Shown in pieces: positions 20,952 through 29,987 of a stretch of 64,000 nucleotides of DNA. Numbering within the stretch: the first letter of the stretch is position 1; the number at the start of each line of letters is the position of its first letter. The stretch lies in the NCBI RefSeq assembly GCF_033547155.1, contig NZ_CP137892.1, positions 744,001 through 808,000 on the forward strand. The letters are read 5' to 3'. The notes beneath the pieces are model-generated. The model was not told where the DNA came from and searched no databases. It was given only the letters and a program-made list of their open reading frames with translations. The position numbers were made by a program, and so were the translations under genes. The DNA comes from Pseudomonas benzenivorans (GTDB taxonomy: Bacteria > Pseudomonadota > Gammaproteobacteria > Pseudomonadales > Pseudomonadaceae).

Positions 20952-21265
20952 GATGGCTCCTCCCGTTGGAGAACAATGGCTACGGGAGGAGATGTTAAGG
21001 ACTTGCCCGCGGATAAGAAGTCGAGTGCCTCGATAGTGCCCATCGATCTTGGTGATGTTGGGGCATAAGCGCTTTTAACCGGCGTCTTCGCGGGTTTTTC
21101 CTGCAACTTGCCCAGGGCCTGCGCCGGCCTGGCGCCCGCGCGAGGCCGCCAGGCCCGTCGGCCGCGCGCGCCTCGCAATGGCGCGTTCACCTCTTTCGCG
21201 GCGAGTTGGCATTGGGAAATCTTCGGCTAGTCTGACGGGATAACATCTATTTCGAAGAGAACTGA
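20952..21265. other. 314-base divergent region between exported-protein gene and TRAP operon
   Basis: Contains the RBS-masking hairpin at its left side and the TRAP promoter region at its right. A GC-rich palindromic stretch lies around 21115-21175. I see no RNA gene or confident promoter boxes. Confidence 0.45.
20957..20991 (-). promoter_or_regulatory. hairpin masking the ribosome binding site of the small exported protein
   Basis: CTCCTCCCGT (20982-20991 read on minus) pairs perfectly with ACGGGAGGAG (20957-20966), with a 15-base loop. The second arm contains the whole Shine-Dalgarno of the gene starting at 20951. This arrangement fits a thermosensor, protein-binding or ligand-controlled switch. 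Confidence 0.65.
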
Positions 21266-21772
21266 ATGCCCAAGGCGATTCGGCTGTTCGTGCGGGGAGT
21301 GGACGCGATGAACCGGGTCATCGGCCGGTTCGCCATGTACCTGATCTTCGCCATGCTGGCGGTGCTGCTGTACTCATCCATCAGCAAGACCTTCGCCGAC
21401 CCGGCGATCTGGACCCTGGAAACCGCGCAGTTCCTCATGGTCGCCTACTTCCTCCTCGGCGGCGGCTACTCCATGCAGCTCGATGCCCATGTGCGCATGG
21501 ACCTGTTCTACAGCCGCTGGTCGCCGCGCACCAGCGCGATCATGGACGCCATCACCGTCGGCTTCCTGATCTTCTACCTGATCTTCCTGCTCTACGGCGG
21601 CATCTCCTCGACCCAGTACGCCCTGCAGTACGGCGAGACCAGCTACTCGGCCTGGTCGCCCTATATGGCGCCGATCAAGATCATCATGACCCTCGGCGTG
21701 GCGCTGATGCTGCTGCAGACCATCGCCACCTTCTTCAAGGATATCGCCGCCGCCCGCGGGGAGACGCTGTAA
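21266..21772 (+). CDS. TRAP transporter small permease (DctQ-type)
   Basis: 168 residues with four membrane helices. The helix-2 motif TLETAQFLMVAYFLLGGGYSM and the conserved DAHVRMDLFYSRWSPR loop are typical of DctQ subunits. It partners the large permease encoded immediately downstream; the genes overlap by one base. The start ATG at 21266 follows GAAGAGAAC; a later ATG at 21308 is possible. Confidence 0.9.
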   Translation: MPKAIRLFVRGVDAMNRVIGRFAMYLIFAMLAVLLYSSISKTFADPAIWTLETAQFLMVAYFLLGGGYSMQLDAHVRMDLFYSRWSPRTSAIMDAITVGFLIFYLIFLLYGGISSTQYALQYGETSYSAWSPYMAPIKIIMTLGVALMLLQTIATFFKDIAAARGETL

Positions 21773-23097
21773 TGAGTTACGAGCTCATCGCCCTGCTGAT
21801 GTTCTCCTCGATGATGTTGCTGTTGCTCACCGGCAAGCGGGTGTTCGGCGCCATCGGCTTCGTCGCGGTCAGCGCCGCCCTGCTGTTGTGGGGCGACGGC
21901 GGTTCGGAGATCGCCTTCAGCGCGGCGATGAAGCTGATGAAGTGGTACCCGCTGCTGACCCTGCCGATGTTCGTCTACATGGGCTACATGCTCTCCGAGT
22001 CGGGGCTGGCCGAAGACCTCTACCGCATGTTCCACGTGTGGATGGGGCCGCTGAACGGCGGCCTGGCCATCGGCACCATCGGCCTGATGGTGGCGATCTC
22101 GGCGATGAACGGCCTGAGCGTCGCCGGCATGGCCATCGGCGCCAGCATCGCCCTGCCGGAACTGCTGCGCCGCGGCTACGACAAGATCATGGTCACCGGG
22201 GTGATCCAGGCCGGCAGCTCCCTGGGTATCCTCATTCCGCCCAGCGTGGTGCTGGTGCTGTACGGCATGATCGCCCGCCAGCCGGTGGGCCAGCTGTGGC
22301 TGGCCGGGGTGTTCCCGGGGCTGATGATGGCCGGGTTGTTCGTCCTCTACATCGTCATCCGCTGCCGCCTGCAACCGCGCCTGGGGCCGGCCCTGGCCGA
22401 GGAGGAGCGCCAGCAGATCGGCTGGGGCGAGAAGCTGCGCCTGCTCAAGGCCGGCATCGCCCCGCTGTTCATCTTCTTCTGCATGACCGGGCTGTTCCTG
22501 ATGGGCATCACCAGCCTGGTGGAAAGCTCGGCGGTGGGCGCCGCGGCCGCCACCTTCACCGCCCTGGTCAAGGGCCGGCTGAGCGCCCAGGTGATGGAAG
22601 ACACCTTGCGCAAGACCCTCGGCATCAGCTGCATGTTCATGTGGATCATCCTCGCCGCCCTGTGCTTCGGCGCGGTGTTCGACGGTCTCGGCGCGGTCAA
22701 CGCCATCGAGGCCTTCTTCATCGACCGCCTGGAGCTGGGCCCCTGGCAGGTGCTGATCATGATGCAGCTGTCGTTCATCCTGATGGGCATGTTTCTCGAC
22801 GACACCGCCATGCTGGTGATAGTCGCGCCGCTCTACGTGCCCCTGGTCGGCGCCCTGGGCTTCGATCTGATCTGGTACGGCGTGCTCTACACCATCACCT
22901 GCCAGATCGCCTACATGACCCCGCCCTTCGGCTACAACCTGTTCCTCATGCGCGCCATGGCGCCTCCGGAGGTGACCCTGCGCGACATCTACGTCTCGGT
23001 CACCCCCTTCGTGCTGATCATGGTGCTGGCCCTGGTGCTGGTGATGATGTTTCCGCAGATCGCGCTGTGGTTGCCCCAGTGGCACTACGCGCGCTGA
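21772..23097 (+). CDS. TRAP transporter large permease (DctM-type)
   Basis: 441 residues, about 12 membrane segments. DctM hallmarks are present: GLMVAISAMNGLSVAGMAIGASIALPELLRRGYD, QAGSSLGILIPPSVVLVLYG and MTPPFGYNLFLMRAM. It drives Na+- or H+-coupled uptake of the solute delivered by the binding protein encoded at 23276. Confidence 0.92.
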   Translation: MSYELIALLMFSSMMLLLLTGKRVFGAIGFVAVSAALLLWGDGGSEIAFSAAMKLMKWYPLLTLPMFVYMGYMLSESGLAEDLYRMFHVWMGPLNGGLAIGTIGLMVAISAMNGLSVAGMAIGASIALPELLRRGYDKIMVTGVIQAGSSLGILIPPSVVLVLYGMIARQPVGQLWLAGVFPGLMMAGLFVLYIVIRCRLQPRLGPALAEEERQQIGWGEKLRLLKAGIAPLFIFFCMTGLFLMGITSLVESSAVGAAAATFTALVKGRLSAQVMEDTLRKTLGISCMFMWIILAALCFGAVFDGLGAVNAIEAFFIDRLELGPWQVLIMMQLSFILMGMFLDDTAMLVIVAPLYVPLVGALGFDLIWYGVLYTITCQIAYMTPPFGYNLFLMRAMAPPEVTLRDIYVSVTPFVLIMVLALVLVMMFPQIALWLPQWHYAR

Positions 23098-23275
23098 CCC
23101 ACAGAATTCAGGAGAGGCTCGGACGCAGTTGGTTTTTTCACCCCGAGCGGCGACAGGCGCTGGCCGCCCTGTGGGGTAACGCGCCCACCTGAACACGCTG
23201 CACCGACCTCGCCGGGTCGCAGTGGTGCCATGCGGTTGTATGACATCTGGATCGACATTCATTGGAGATAACAGC

Positions 23276-24328
23276 ATGAGTACGAGACGCAAGTTCCTCA
23301 AGACCGCCGCGGTCACCACCGGCGCGGTGGGCGCATCGGCCCTGGGCTCGGCGCATATCTACGCGCAGGAGCCGAAGAAGATCACCTGGCGCCTGCAGAC
23401 CTACGCCGGCCCGGCCCTGGCCGAGCACGTGATCAAGCCCTCGATCGACGCCTTCAACCTGGCGGCCAAGGGCGAGATGGAGATCCAGCTGTACTTCGCC
23501 GACCAGCTGGTGCCCACCGGCGAGCTGTTCCGCGCCATGCAGCGCGGCACCATCGACGCGGTGCAGAGCGACGACGACTCCATCGCCGCGCCGGTGGACG
23601 TCTCGGTGTTCGGCGGTTACTTCCCCTTCGCCACTCGTTACAGCCTGGACGTGCCGGTGCTGTTCGAGAAGTACGGCCTGCGGCAGATCTGGGAGGAGGC
23701 CTACGGCGAGGTCGAGGGCGTCACCTGGCTCGGCGCCGGCGCCTGGGACCCCTGCCACTTCGCCACGGTCGAGCCGATCCGCAGCCTGGCCGACCTCAAG
23801 GGCAAGCGCATCTTCACCTTCCCCACCGCCGGCAAGTTCCTCTCGCGCTTCGGCGTGATCCCGGTGACCCTGCCCTGGGAGGACGTCGAGGTGGCGGTGC
23901 AGACCGGCGAGCTGGACGGCATCACCTGGTCGGGCATCACCGAGGACTACACCGTCGGCTGGGCCGACGTCACCAAGTACTTCCTCACCAACAACATTTC
24001 CGGCGCCTGGATCGGCTCCTACTTCGCCAACTCGGAGAAGTGGGCCGAGGTGCCCGCGCACCTGCAGACCCTGTTCAAGCTGTGCATGGACAGCTCCCAC
24101 TACTACCGCCAGCACTGGTACTGGGGCGGCGAGGCGCAGCTGCGCGTGGAGGGCGGCAAGCTCGAGCTCACCACCATTCCCGATGCCGAGTGGAAAACCG
24201 TGGAGGACGAGGCGCACAAGTTCTGGGACGAGATCGCCAAGGCCAGCCCGCGCAGCGCCAAGGTGGTGGAGATCTTCAAGAAGTACAACGCCCTGATGGC
24301 CAAGGCCGGCCCACCCTATCGCTACTGA
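23276..24328 (+). CDS. TRAP transporter solute-binding protein with Tat signal (DctP-type)
   Basis: 350 residues. The N-terminus STRRKFLKTAAVTTGAVGA carries an RRxFLK twin-arginine motif, so the protein is probably exported folded through Tat. The mature part has the DctP features WRLQTYAGP, FADQLVPTGELFRAMQRGTIDA, and ADLKGKRIFT (the helix that binds the ligand carboxylate). The look is of the subfamily that takes 2-oxo acids or lactate, but the ligand is not certain. TTGGAGATA lies 8 bases before ATG 23276. A 178-base gap separates it from the permease genes. Confidence 0.9.
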   Translation: MSTRRKFLKTAAVTTGAVGASALGSAHIYAQEPKKITWRLQTYAGPALAEHVIKPSIDAFNLAAKGEMEIQLYFADQLVPTGELFRAMQRGTIDAVQSDDDSIAAPVDVSVFGGYFPFATRYSLDVPVLFEKYGLRQIWEEAYGEVEGVTWLGAGAWDPCHFATVEPIRSLADLKGKRIFTFPTAGKFLSRFGVIPVTLPWEDVEVAVQTGELDGITWSGITEDYTVGWADVTKYFLTNNISGAWIGSYFANSEKWAEVPAHLQTLFKLCMDSSHYYRQHWYWGGEAQLRVEGGKLELTTIPDAEWKTVEDEAHKFWDEIAKASPRSAKVVEIFKKYNALMAKAGPPYRY

Positions 24329-24482
24329 TACCGGCGGCCACGCCGTCGGCGCCCAGGCGCATGCCTGTGCCCGGATTGCTCTCCGCGGGCATGGGCGCCC
24401 TGCGTTGGCGCGCCGGTCGGCGTTCGGGGCAGTGGACACAACCGACAGGGGACGTCGGCCATAACAATAGATGGGGGTGCAT

Positions 24483-25856
24483 ATGCTCAAACCGCGAGAA
24501 GTGAAGACCGTCGAAGATGCCAAGCGCATCGTCGAGGAGCGCGGGCTCAGTCACATCAAGGTCGGGGTGTTCGACAACGACGGGGTGATGCGCGGCAAGT
24601 ACCTGAGCCGCAGCAAGTTCCTTTCCGCGCTGGACTCGGGCTTCGCCTTCTGCGACGTGGTACTGGGCTGGGACGTCAAGGACCAGCTCTACGACAACGC
24701 CAGCTACACCGGCTGGCACACCGGCTACCCGGACGCGCCGGTGCGGGTGCTGCCGCACACCTGCCGGGAGATTCCCTTCGAGAACGGCATGCTGCTGTTC
24801 ATCTGCGAGTTCGACCAGCAGGCCGAGGCGGTCTGTCCGCGCGGCACCCTGCGGCGGGTGGTCAAGCGCTGCGAGGAGATGGGCTTCGATCCCTTCGCCG
24901 CGCTGGAGTACGAGTTCTTCATGTTCGACGAGACCCCGGAGTCGGCGCGGGAGAAGGGCTTTCGCAACCTCAAGCCGTTCACCCCGGACTGGTTCGGCTA
25001 CTCGATGATCCGCAACTCGGTGCATGCCGAGCTGTACCACCAGATTCTCGAGCTGGGCGAGCAGATGGACTTCCCCATCGAGGGCCTGCACACCGAGACC
25101 GGCCCCGGCGTGCTGGAGGCGGCACTCGCCTACGACCAGGCCGAGGACGCGGCGGACAAGGGCGCGCTGTTCAAGACCTTCATGAAGGTGCTGGCCCAGC
25201 GCAACGGCCTGATGGCCACCTTCATGGCCAAGTGGTCGGGCAAGTACCCGGGGCAGAGCGGCCATATCCACGTCTCCCTGCGTGAGCGCGAGAGCGGCAA
25301 GTCGGCCTTCCACGACCCCAGCCAGCCGCACAACATGAGCCAGGTCCAGCGCCAGTTCCTCGCCGGCCAGCAGCGCCTGATGCCCGAGTTCCTGTGCATG
25401 GTGGCGCCGACCCTGAACAGCTACCGCCGGCTGATCCCCGGTTTCTGGGCGCCGACCGATGCCACCTGGGGCGTGGAGAACCGCACCGCGGCGTTGCGGG
25501 TGATCCCCGGCAGCGACAAGTCGCAGCGCCAGGAATATCGCCTGGGCGCTGCCGACGGCAACCCCTTCCTGGCCCTGTCGGTGGCCATCGGCTCCGGGCT
25601 GTACGGGGTGATGCAGGGCTGGCAGCCGACCGATCCGGTGTCCGGCAACGCCTATGCGCAGAAGCACCCGCCGGAACTGGCCCTGCCGCGCACCCTGTGG
25701 GACGCGGCGCAGCGCCTGAAGGCCTCCCAGGCGGCGCGGGAGCTGTTCGGCGACCCGTTCGTCGAGCACTACGCCGCCAGCCGCGAATGGGAGGAACGTG
25801 AATACCGTCGGCATGTCAGCGATTGGGAGCTCGATCGCTACTTCGAAATCATCTGA
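24483..25856 (+). CDS. glutamine-synthetase-family ligase (gamma-glutamylamide synthetase type)
   Basis: 457 residues. It carries GS catalytic motifs: EYEFFMF (metal ligands), ETGPGVLEAAL, SGHIHVSL (GHHxH-like loop) and GFWAPTDATWGVENRTAALRVIPG (glutamate and ATP contacts). It lacks the adenylylation loop of GlnA I. Such relatives (PuuA, IpuC, GMAS types) join glutamate to amines. The start is ATG 24483, with GGGGGTG seven bases upstream; ATG 24471 overlaps that site. It sits before an aldehyde dehydrogenase and iron alcohol dehydrogenase, suggesting gamma-glutamylation of an amine or amino alcohol. Confidence 0.88.
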   Translation: MLKPREVKTVEDAKRIVEERGLSHIKVGVFDNDGVMRGKYLSRSKFLSALDSGFAFCDVVLGWDVKDQLYDNASYTGWHTGYPDAPVRVLPHTCREIPFENGMLLFICEFDQQAEAVCPRGTLRRVVKRCEEMGFDPFAALEYEFFMFDETPESAREKGFRNLKPFTPDWFGYSMIRNSVHAELYHQILELGEQMDFPIEGLHTETGPGVLEAALAYDQAEDAADKGALFKTFMKVLAQRNGLMATFMAKWSGKYPGQSGHIHVSLRERESGKSAFHDPSQPHNMSQVQRQFLAGQQRLMPEFLCMVAPTLNSYRRLIPGFWAPTDATWGVENRTAALRVIPGSDKSQRQEYRLGAADGNPFLALSVAIGSGLYGVMQGWQPTDPVSGNAYAQKHPPELALPRTLWDAAQRLKASQAARELFGDPFVEHYAASREWEEREYRRHVSDWELDRYFEII

Positions 25857-25903
25857 TCGCCGGGGAGGCGCCACGGTGCCGCCTCCGGTTCTGGAGCGTC
25901 GCA

Positions 25904-27292
25904 ATGAGCAAGTTGCAGTGCATATCACCGGTCGACGACAGCCTCTACGTCGAGCGCGAGCTGGCCACGGCCGCGCAGATCGAGGCGGCCCTGGCCAAGG
26001 CCGAGCAGGCCCAGCGGGCCTGGAAGACCACCCCCCTGAGCGAACGGGTCGCCATCGGCCGCAAGGCCATCGCCGCCTTCGCCGCCAAGGAAGAGCAGCT
26101 GGCCGAGGAGCTGTGCTGGATGATGGGCCGGCCGATTCGCTATTGCGCCGGGGAAGTCCGCGGCTTAGTCGAGCGCGCCAGCCACATGGCCGATATCGCC
26201 GAGAACGCCCTGGCCGACATCCGCCTGCCGGACAAACCCGGCTTCACCCGTTTCATCCGCCGCGAGCCGCTGGGCGTGGCGCTGATCATCGCGCCCTGGA
26301 ACTACCCCTACCTGACCGCCGTGAATGCGGTGATGCCGGCATTGCTGGCCGGCAACGCGGTACTGCTCAAGCATTCGGCGCAGACCCCGCTGTGCGCCGA
26401 GCGCATGGTCGAGGCCTTCGTCGAGGCCGGCCTGCCGGACGGGGTGTTCCAATACCTGCACCTCAGCCACGCCGACACCGAGCGGCTGATCCAGGCGCCG
26501 GCCGTGCAGTACGTGGCCTTTACCGGCTCGGTGCCGGGCGGCGCCATGGTCGAGCGGGCGGCCGCCGGACGCTTCATCGGCACCGGCCTGGAACTGGGCG
26601 GCAAGGACCCGGCCTACGTGCGCGCCGACGCCGACCTGGCCCACGCGGTGGAGACCGCCATCGACGGCGCCTTCTTCAACTCCGGGCAGTCCTGCTGCGG
26701 CATCGAGCGCATCTACGTGCACGAGGCGCTGTTCGAGGCCTTCGTCGAGCAGGCGGTGGCCCTGGTCAAACGCTACAAGCTGGGCCGCCCCGACGACCCT
26801 GCCACCACCCTGGGGCCGTTGGTACGGGCCGAGGCGGCGGATTTCGTCCGCCGGCAGATCAACGAGGCCCTGGCCCAGGGCGCCACTGCCCATATCGACC
26901 CGAGCAGCTTCGCCCTGGATCGACCCGGCTCGGCCTACCTGGCGCCCCAGGTGCTGACCAACGTCTACCACGGCATGCGGGTGATGACCGAGGAGTCCTT
27001 CGGCCCGGTGGTCGGCATCCAGAAGGTCAGGGACGACGAGGAGGCCCTGGCGCTGATGAACGACAGCGAATTCGGCCTCACCGCCGCCATCTTCAGCCGC
27101 GATGCCGAGGCCGCCCTGGCCCTGGCCGAACGGGTCGAGGCCGGCACCGTGTTCCTCAACCGCTGTGACTACCTCGACCCGGCCCTGGCCTGGACCGGGG
27201 TCAAGCACTCCGGCCGCGGCTGCACCCTGTCGAGCATCGGCTACGAACAGCTGACCCGGCCGAAATCCTTCCACTTCAAGACCCAGTTGTGA
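25904..27292 (+). CDS. NAD(P)-dependent aldehyde dehydrogenase
   Basis: 462 residues. The cofactor fold segment PWNYPYLTAVNAVMPALLAGNAVLLKHS, glutamate motif LELGGKDP and catalytic Cys in FFNSGQSCCGIERIYV are all present, as is the C-terminal ESFGPVVG. A GGAG is eight bases before ATG 25904. It lies 47 bases after the GS-like gene and 8 bases before the iron alcohol dehydrogenase, so one operon is likely. It would oxidise the aldehyde produced by the neighbouring dehydrogenase; the specific substrate is unknown. Confidence 0.9.
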   Translation: MSKLQCISPVDDSLYVERELATAAQIEAALAKAEQAQRAWKTTPLSERVAIGRKAIAAFAAKEEQLAEELCWMMGRPIRYCAGEVRGLVERASHMADIAENALADIRLPDKPGFTRFIRREPLGVALIIAPWNYPYLTAVNAVMPALLAGNAVLLKHSAQTPLCAERMVEAFVEAGLPDGVFQYLHLSHADTERLIQAPAVQYVAFTGSVPGGAMVERAAAGRFIGTGLELGGKDPAYVRADADLAHAVETAIDGAFFNSGQSCCGIERIYVHEALFEAFVEQAVALVKRYKLGRPDDPATTLGPLVRAEAADFVRRQINEALAQGATAHIDPSSFALDRPGSAYLAPQVLTNVYHGMRVMTEESFGPVVGIQKVRDDEEALALMNDSEFGLTAAIFSRDAEAALALAERVEAGTVFLNRCDYLDPALAWTGVKHSGRGCTLSSIGYEQLTRPKSFHFKTQL

Positions 27293-27300
27293 GGCGCGCC

Positions 27301-28470
27301 ATGGACCTGAACCACTACCGCATGAACTGGAACTACCCCACCGCGATCCGCGTCGGCGCCGGGCGTATCCGCGAGCTGCCCGCCGCCTGCCGCGAGCTGG
27401 GTATGGCCGCGCCGCTGCTGGTCACCGACCCTGGCCTGGCGGCCCTGTCGATCATCGATGACGCCCTGCTGCAATGCCGCGACGATGGCCTCAAGGCTGG
27501 GCTGTTCTCGGCGATCAAGGGCAACCCTACCGGGCAGAACGTGATGGACGGCGTGGCGGCCTTCAAGGCCGGCGGCCACGACGGGGTGATCGCCTTCGGC
27601 GGCGGTTCGGCCCTGGACGCCGGCAAGGCCATCGCCCTGATGGTCGGCCAGGACCGCCCCCTGTGGGACTTCGAGGACATCGGCGACAACGCCAGCCGCG
27701 TCAAGGTCGCCGGCATGGCCCCGGTGGTGGCGGTGCCGACCACCGCCGGCACCGGCTCGGAGGTCGGTCGCGCCTCGGTGATCACCGACGAGGCGGCGCA
27801 TATCAAGCGCATCATCTTCCACGCCCGCATGCTGCCGGCGCTGGTCATCCTCGATCCGCAACTGACCATCGGCCTGCCGGCCAAGGTCACTGCCGCCACC
27901 GGCATGGACGCTCTGTCCCACTGCCTGGAGGCCTACTGCTCGCCGCTGTTTCACCCCATGGCCGAGGGCATCGCCCTGGAGGGCATGCGCCTGGTGCAGC
28001 AGTACCTGCCGCGGGCGGTGGCCCATGGCGCGGATGTCGAGGCGCGGCTGCAGATGCTGGTGGCGTCGACCATGGGCGCCACCGCCTTCCAGCGCGGCCT
28101 GGGTGCCATGCATGCCCTGGCTCATCCCCTGGGCGCGCTCTACGATGCCCACCACGGCCTGCTCAACGCGGTGCTGATGCCCTACGTGCTGCAGGCCAAC
28201 CAGGCCAGCATCGGCCCACAGATGTACCGCCTGGCACGCTACCTGGGCCTGAGCAAGGCGGGGTTCGACGGCGTACTCGACTGGGTGCTGGAACTGCGCA
28301 GCGAGGTCGGCATCCCCCATTGCCTGGCCGATATCGGTATAGATGACACGCGCCTCGAACAGGTCGGGCAGATGGCCGAGGCCGACCCCTCGGCCGGCAC
28401 CAACCCGGTCGCCTTCAGCGCGCGGGGGTACAGCGCGTTGTTCGAGAAGGCCCTGAGCGGCGCGCTGTAG
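27301..28470 (+). CDS. iron-containing alcohol dehydrogenase
   Basis: 389 residues of the group III dehydrogenase family. NAD-binding GGGSALDAGKAIAL and PTTAGTGSEVGRASVI are present. Metal ligands are visible as Asp and His in TGMDALSHCLEAY and two His in ALAHPLGALYDAHHG. It probably interconverts an alcohol and aldehyde in the same pathway as the upstream aldehyde dehydrogenase and glutamate ligase. A second, clearly different paralogue (dddB) lies at 42394. Confidence 0.9.
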   Translation: MDLNHYRMNWNYPTAIRVGAGRIRELPAACRELGMAAPLLVTDPGLAALSIIDDALLQCRDDGLKAGLFSAIKGNPTGQNVMDGVAAFKAGGHDGVIAFGGGSALDAGKAIALMVGQDRPLWDFEDIGDNASRVKVAGMAPVVAVPTTAGTGSEVGRASVITDEAAHIKRIIFHARMLPALVILDPQLTIGLPAKVTAATGMDALSHCLEAYCSPLFHPMAEGIALEGMRLVQQYLPRAVAHGADVEARLQMLVASTMGATAFQRGLGAMHALAHPLGALYDAHHGLLNAVLMPYVLQANQASIGPQMYRLARYLGLSKAGFDGVLDWVLELRSEVGIPHCLADIGIDDTRLEQVGQMAEADPSAGTNPVAFSARGYSALFEKALSGAL

Positions 28471-28479
28471 GGCGGCCGG

Positions 28480-28818
28480 CTATTTCGGGGGCTTGGGCGG
28501 CAGGGATTGCACGAAGCTATGGCAACGCTGGACCCAGGCCGCCAGGTCCCCATCCTCTGCGAAGCCGGGCGGTTCGACGAAGACATAGCCCCTCATGGGC
28601 TTGCCGGTGAAGTCCATCGCGCGCACATGCGGCAGGGCGAGTGCCTGCTCATAAGCACCGGGCCCCACCCGCGCCATCAACACATCCCCCAGAATCCCGA
28701 CGCACATATGGCCGCGCACCATAAAGGCCATGCCGCCGAACATCTTTCGCTCGGTGATATCCGCCTGGCCTTGCAGGGCTTCGCGCAGCCTTTCGGCCAG
28801 GCCTTCGTCGTATGCCAT
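28480..28818 (-). CDS. TfoX N-terminal domain protein
   Basis: 112 residues: ERKMFGGMAFMVRGHMCVGILGDVLMARVGP and DFTGKPMRGYVFVEPPG are the TfoX-N signatures. Proteins with only this domain are common in bacteria; competence control has been shown only for two-domain Sxy/TfoX proteins. It starts eight bases after the cupin gene stop and lacks a clear ribosome site, so it may be translated through coupling. It converges on the iron dehydrogenase gene. Confidence 0.87.
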   Translation of the reverse strand: MAYDEGLAERLREALQGQADITERKMFGGMAFMVRGHMCVGILGDVLMARVGPGAYEQALALPHVRAMDFTGKPMRGYVFVEPPGFAEDGDLAAWVQRCHSFVQSLPPKPPK

Positions 28819-28826
28819 GGGGGTAT

Positions 28827-29192
28827 TTAAATCCAAATATCATTTTGGGCAGTACGATCACCGCCTTCATGACCGGTATTCAGTACGCCTCGGGGTTCAA
28901 TAAGTAGAATCTTTACTTCTTCCTCGGCGAAAGGTTTGTGCTCCTTGCCTTTCGGTACGACGTACATCTCGCCTTTCGATAGGGTTACATGCCCATCACG
29001 AAAGTCGATTCGTAATTTCCCGTCCAGCACAATAAAGGTCTCGTCCGTGTCCTTGTGGTCATGCCAGACAAAGTCACCTTTGATTTTAACTACCTTAAAC
29101 TGGTAGTCATTCATCTCGGCGATGACTTTGGGTGCCCATTGCTCGTCGAAGAGCGCAAGTTTGCTTTCGAAGTTGAGTGCCTCATATTCCAT
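28827..29192 (-). CDS. small cupin-domain protein
   Basis: 121 residues forming a single cupin barrel: metal-binding motif 1 appears as HDHKDTDETFIVLDG and motif 2 as PKGKEHKPFA. AGAGGAAG lies eight bases before the ATG. Codon usage is AT-richer than in the backbone genes, and it sits among unrelated small genes on the same strand, a pattern seen in captured cassettes. The function is unknown; similar proteins are often annotated as mannose-6-phosphate isomerase-like. Confidence 0.82.
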   Translation of the reverse strand: MEYEALNFESKLALFDEQWAPKVIAEMNDYQFKVVKIKGDFVWHDHKDTDETFIVLDGKLRIDFRDGHVTLSKGEMYVVPKGKEHKPFAEEEVKILLIEPRGVLNTGHEGGDRTAQNDIWI

Positions 29193-29277
29193 TGAGTGCT
29201 TCCTCTAGATTACCGTTCAGTTAAAGGGCGGTTTTCGCCCGCCCTGTGTAAACCCCGCGAGCAGACTGCGCCGCTTG

Positions 29278-29823
29278 TTAGACCTCATTGCCCCGGTCAC
29301 GCCGGCAGTGAGTGAGTACCGCCTGTATGAAAGGGGCTTTGGCCGCTGTGTACGCTTCGCGGTCAGTGCGATGTTGAGCAGCAAGTTGTAGTTTCAAGGC
29401 GGCATACTGTGCAGCGAGCTCAGGGTTTGAGCGCAATGCATCTCGGAATGCCAGCCGATCAAGCCACGTCGGGCTGTTATAAACCAAGATATGAAGGTGG
29501 TGCGTGCGAAATGTAGGCGAAGGCTTGCAGAACCAGTGCATGTCTTCGGGTTTATACGGGTAGTGCTGATAGCGCAAATGGCGCAGTGCCTCAATAGCCC
29601 CGCGGGACGCTGCCAGCGACCTGGCCGGCGCAGCAATGTCGATGATCGGTTTGGCAACCAAGCCAGGCACTGAAGTGCTGCCGACGTGCTCGATGGGGCC
29701 GACAAGCCACGGTTTAAGAACCTCGGCAAGTAACGCCTGCTCCTCTGCGAAAATTCGCGGCCAAGCAGGGTCGTACGCGGTAATTTCTATTGGGGCGTCT
29801 TCAGTTGCAGTGGAGGCTCGCAT
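29278..29823 (-). CDS. GrpB family protein (UPF0157 nucleotidyltransferase-like)
   Basis: 181 residues. The GrpB hallmark IEHVGSTSVPGLVAKPIIDI lies near residues 43-62, matching the nucleotidyltransferase-like core GS...D. The region HHLHILVYNSPTWLDRLAFRDALR is also typical. Enzymatic activity is not established for most members. Base composition is lower in GC than the flanking backbone. The stop codon is embedded in GTCTAACAA, which resembles an integron attC core. Confidence 0.85.
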   Translation of the reverse strand: MRASTATEDAPIEITAYDPAWPRIFAEEQALLAEVLKPWLVGPIEHVGSTSVPGLVAKPIIDIAAPARSLAASRGAIEALRHLRYQHYPYKPEDMHWFCKPSPTFRTHHLHILVYNSPTWLDRLAFRDALRSNPELAAQYAALKLQLAAQHRTDREAYTAAKAPFIQAVLTHCRRDRGNEV

Positions 29824-29987
29824 GGCTTCTTCTGTGGTCCCAAACTTGGATTAAGGGTTGGGCGTTAGCCCATCCCGCGGGAGTGGGGCCTGTGCATGAA
29901 TTACAGGCCAGATATACGAATTCAACCGCACTGACGATAGGGTTGGAAAAGCTATTTCTCACCGTTTGTGGGGAGAGTCCATATACG

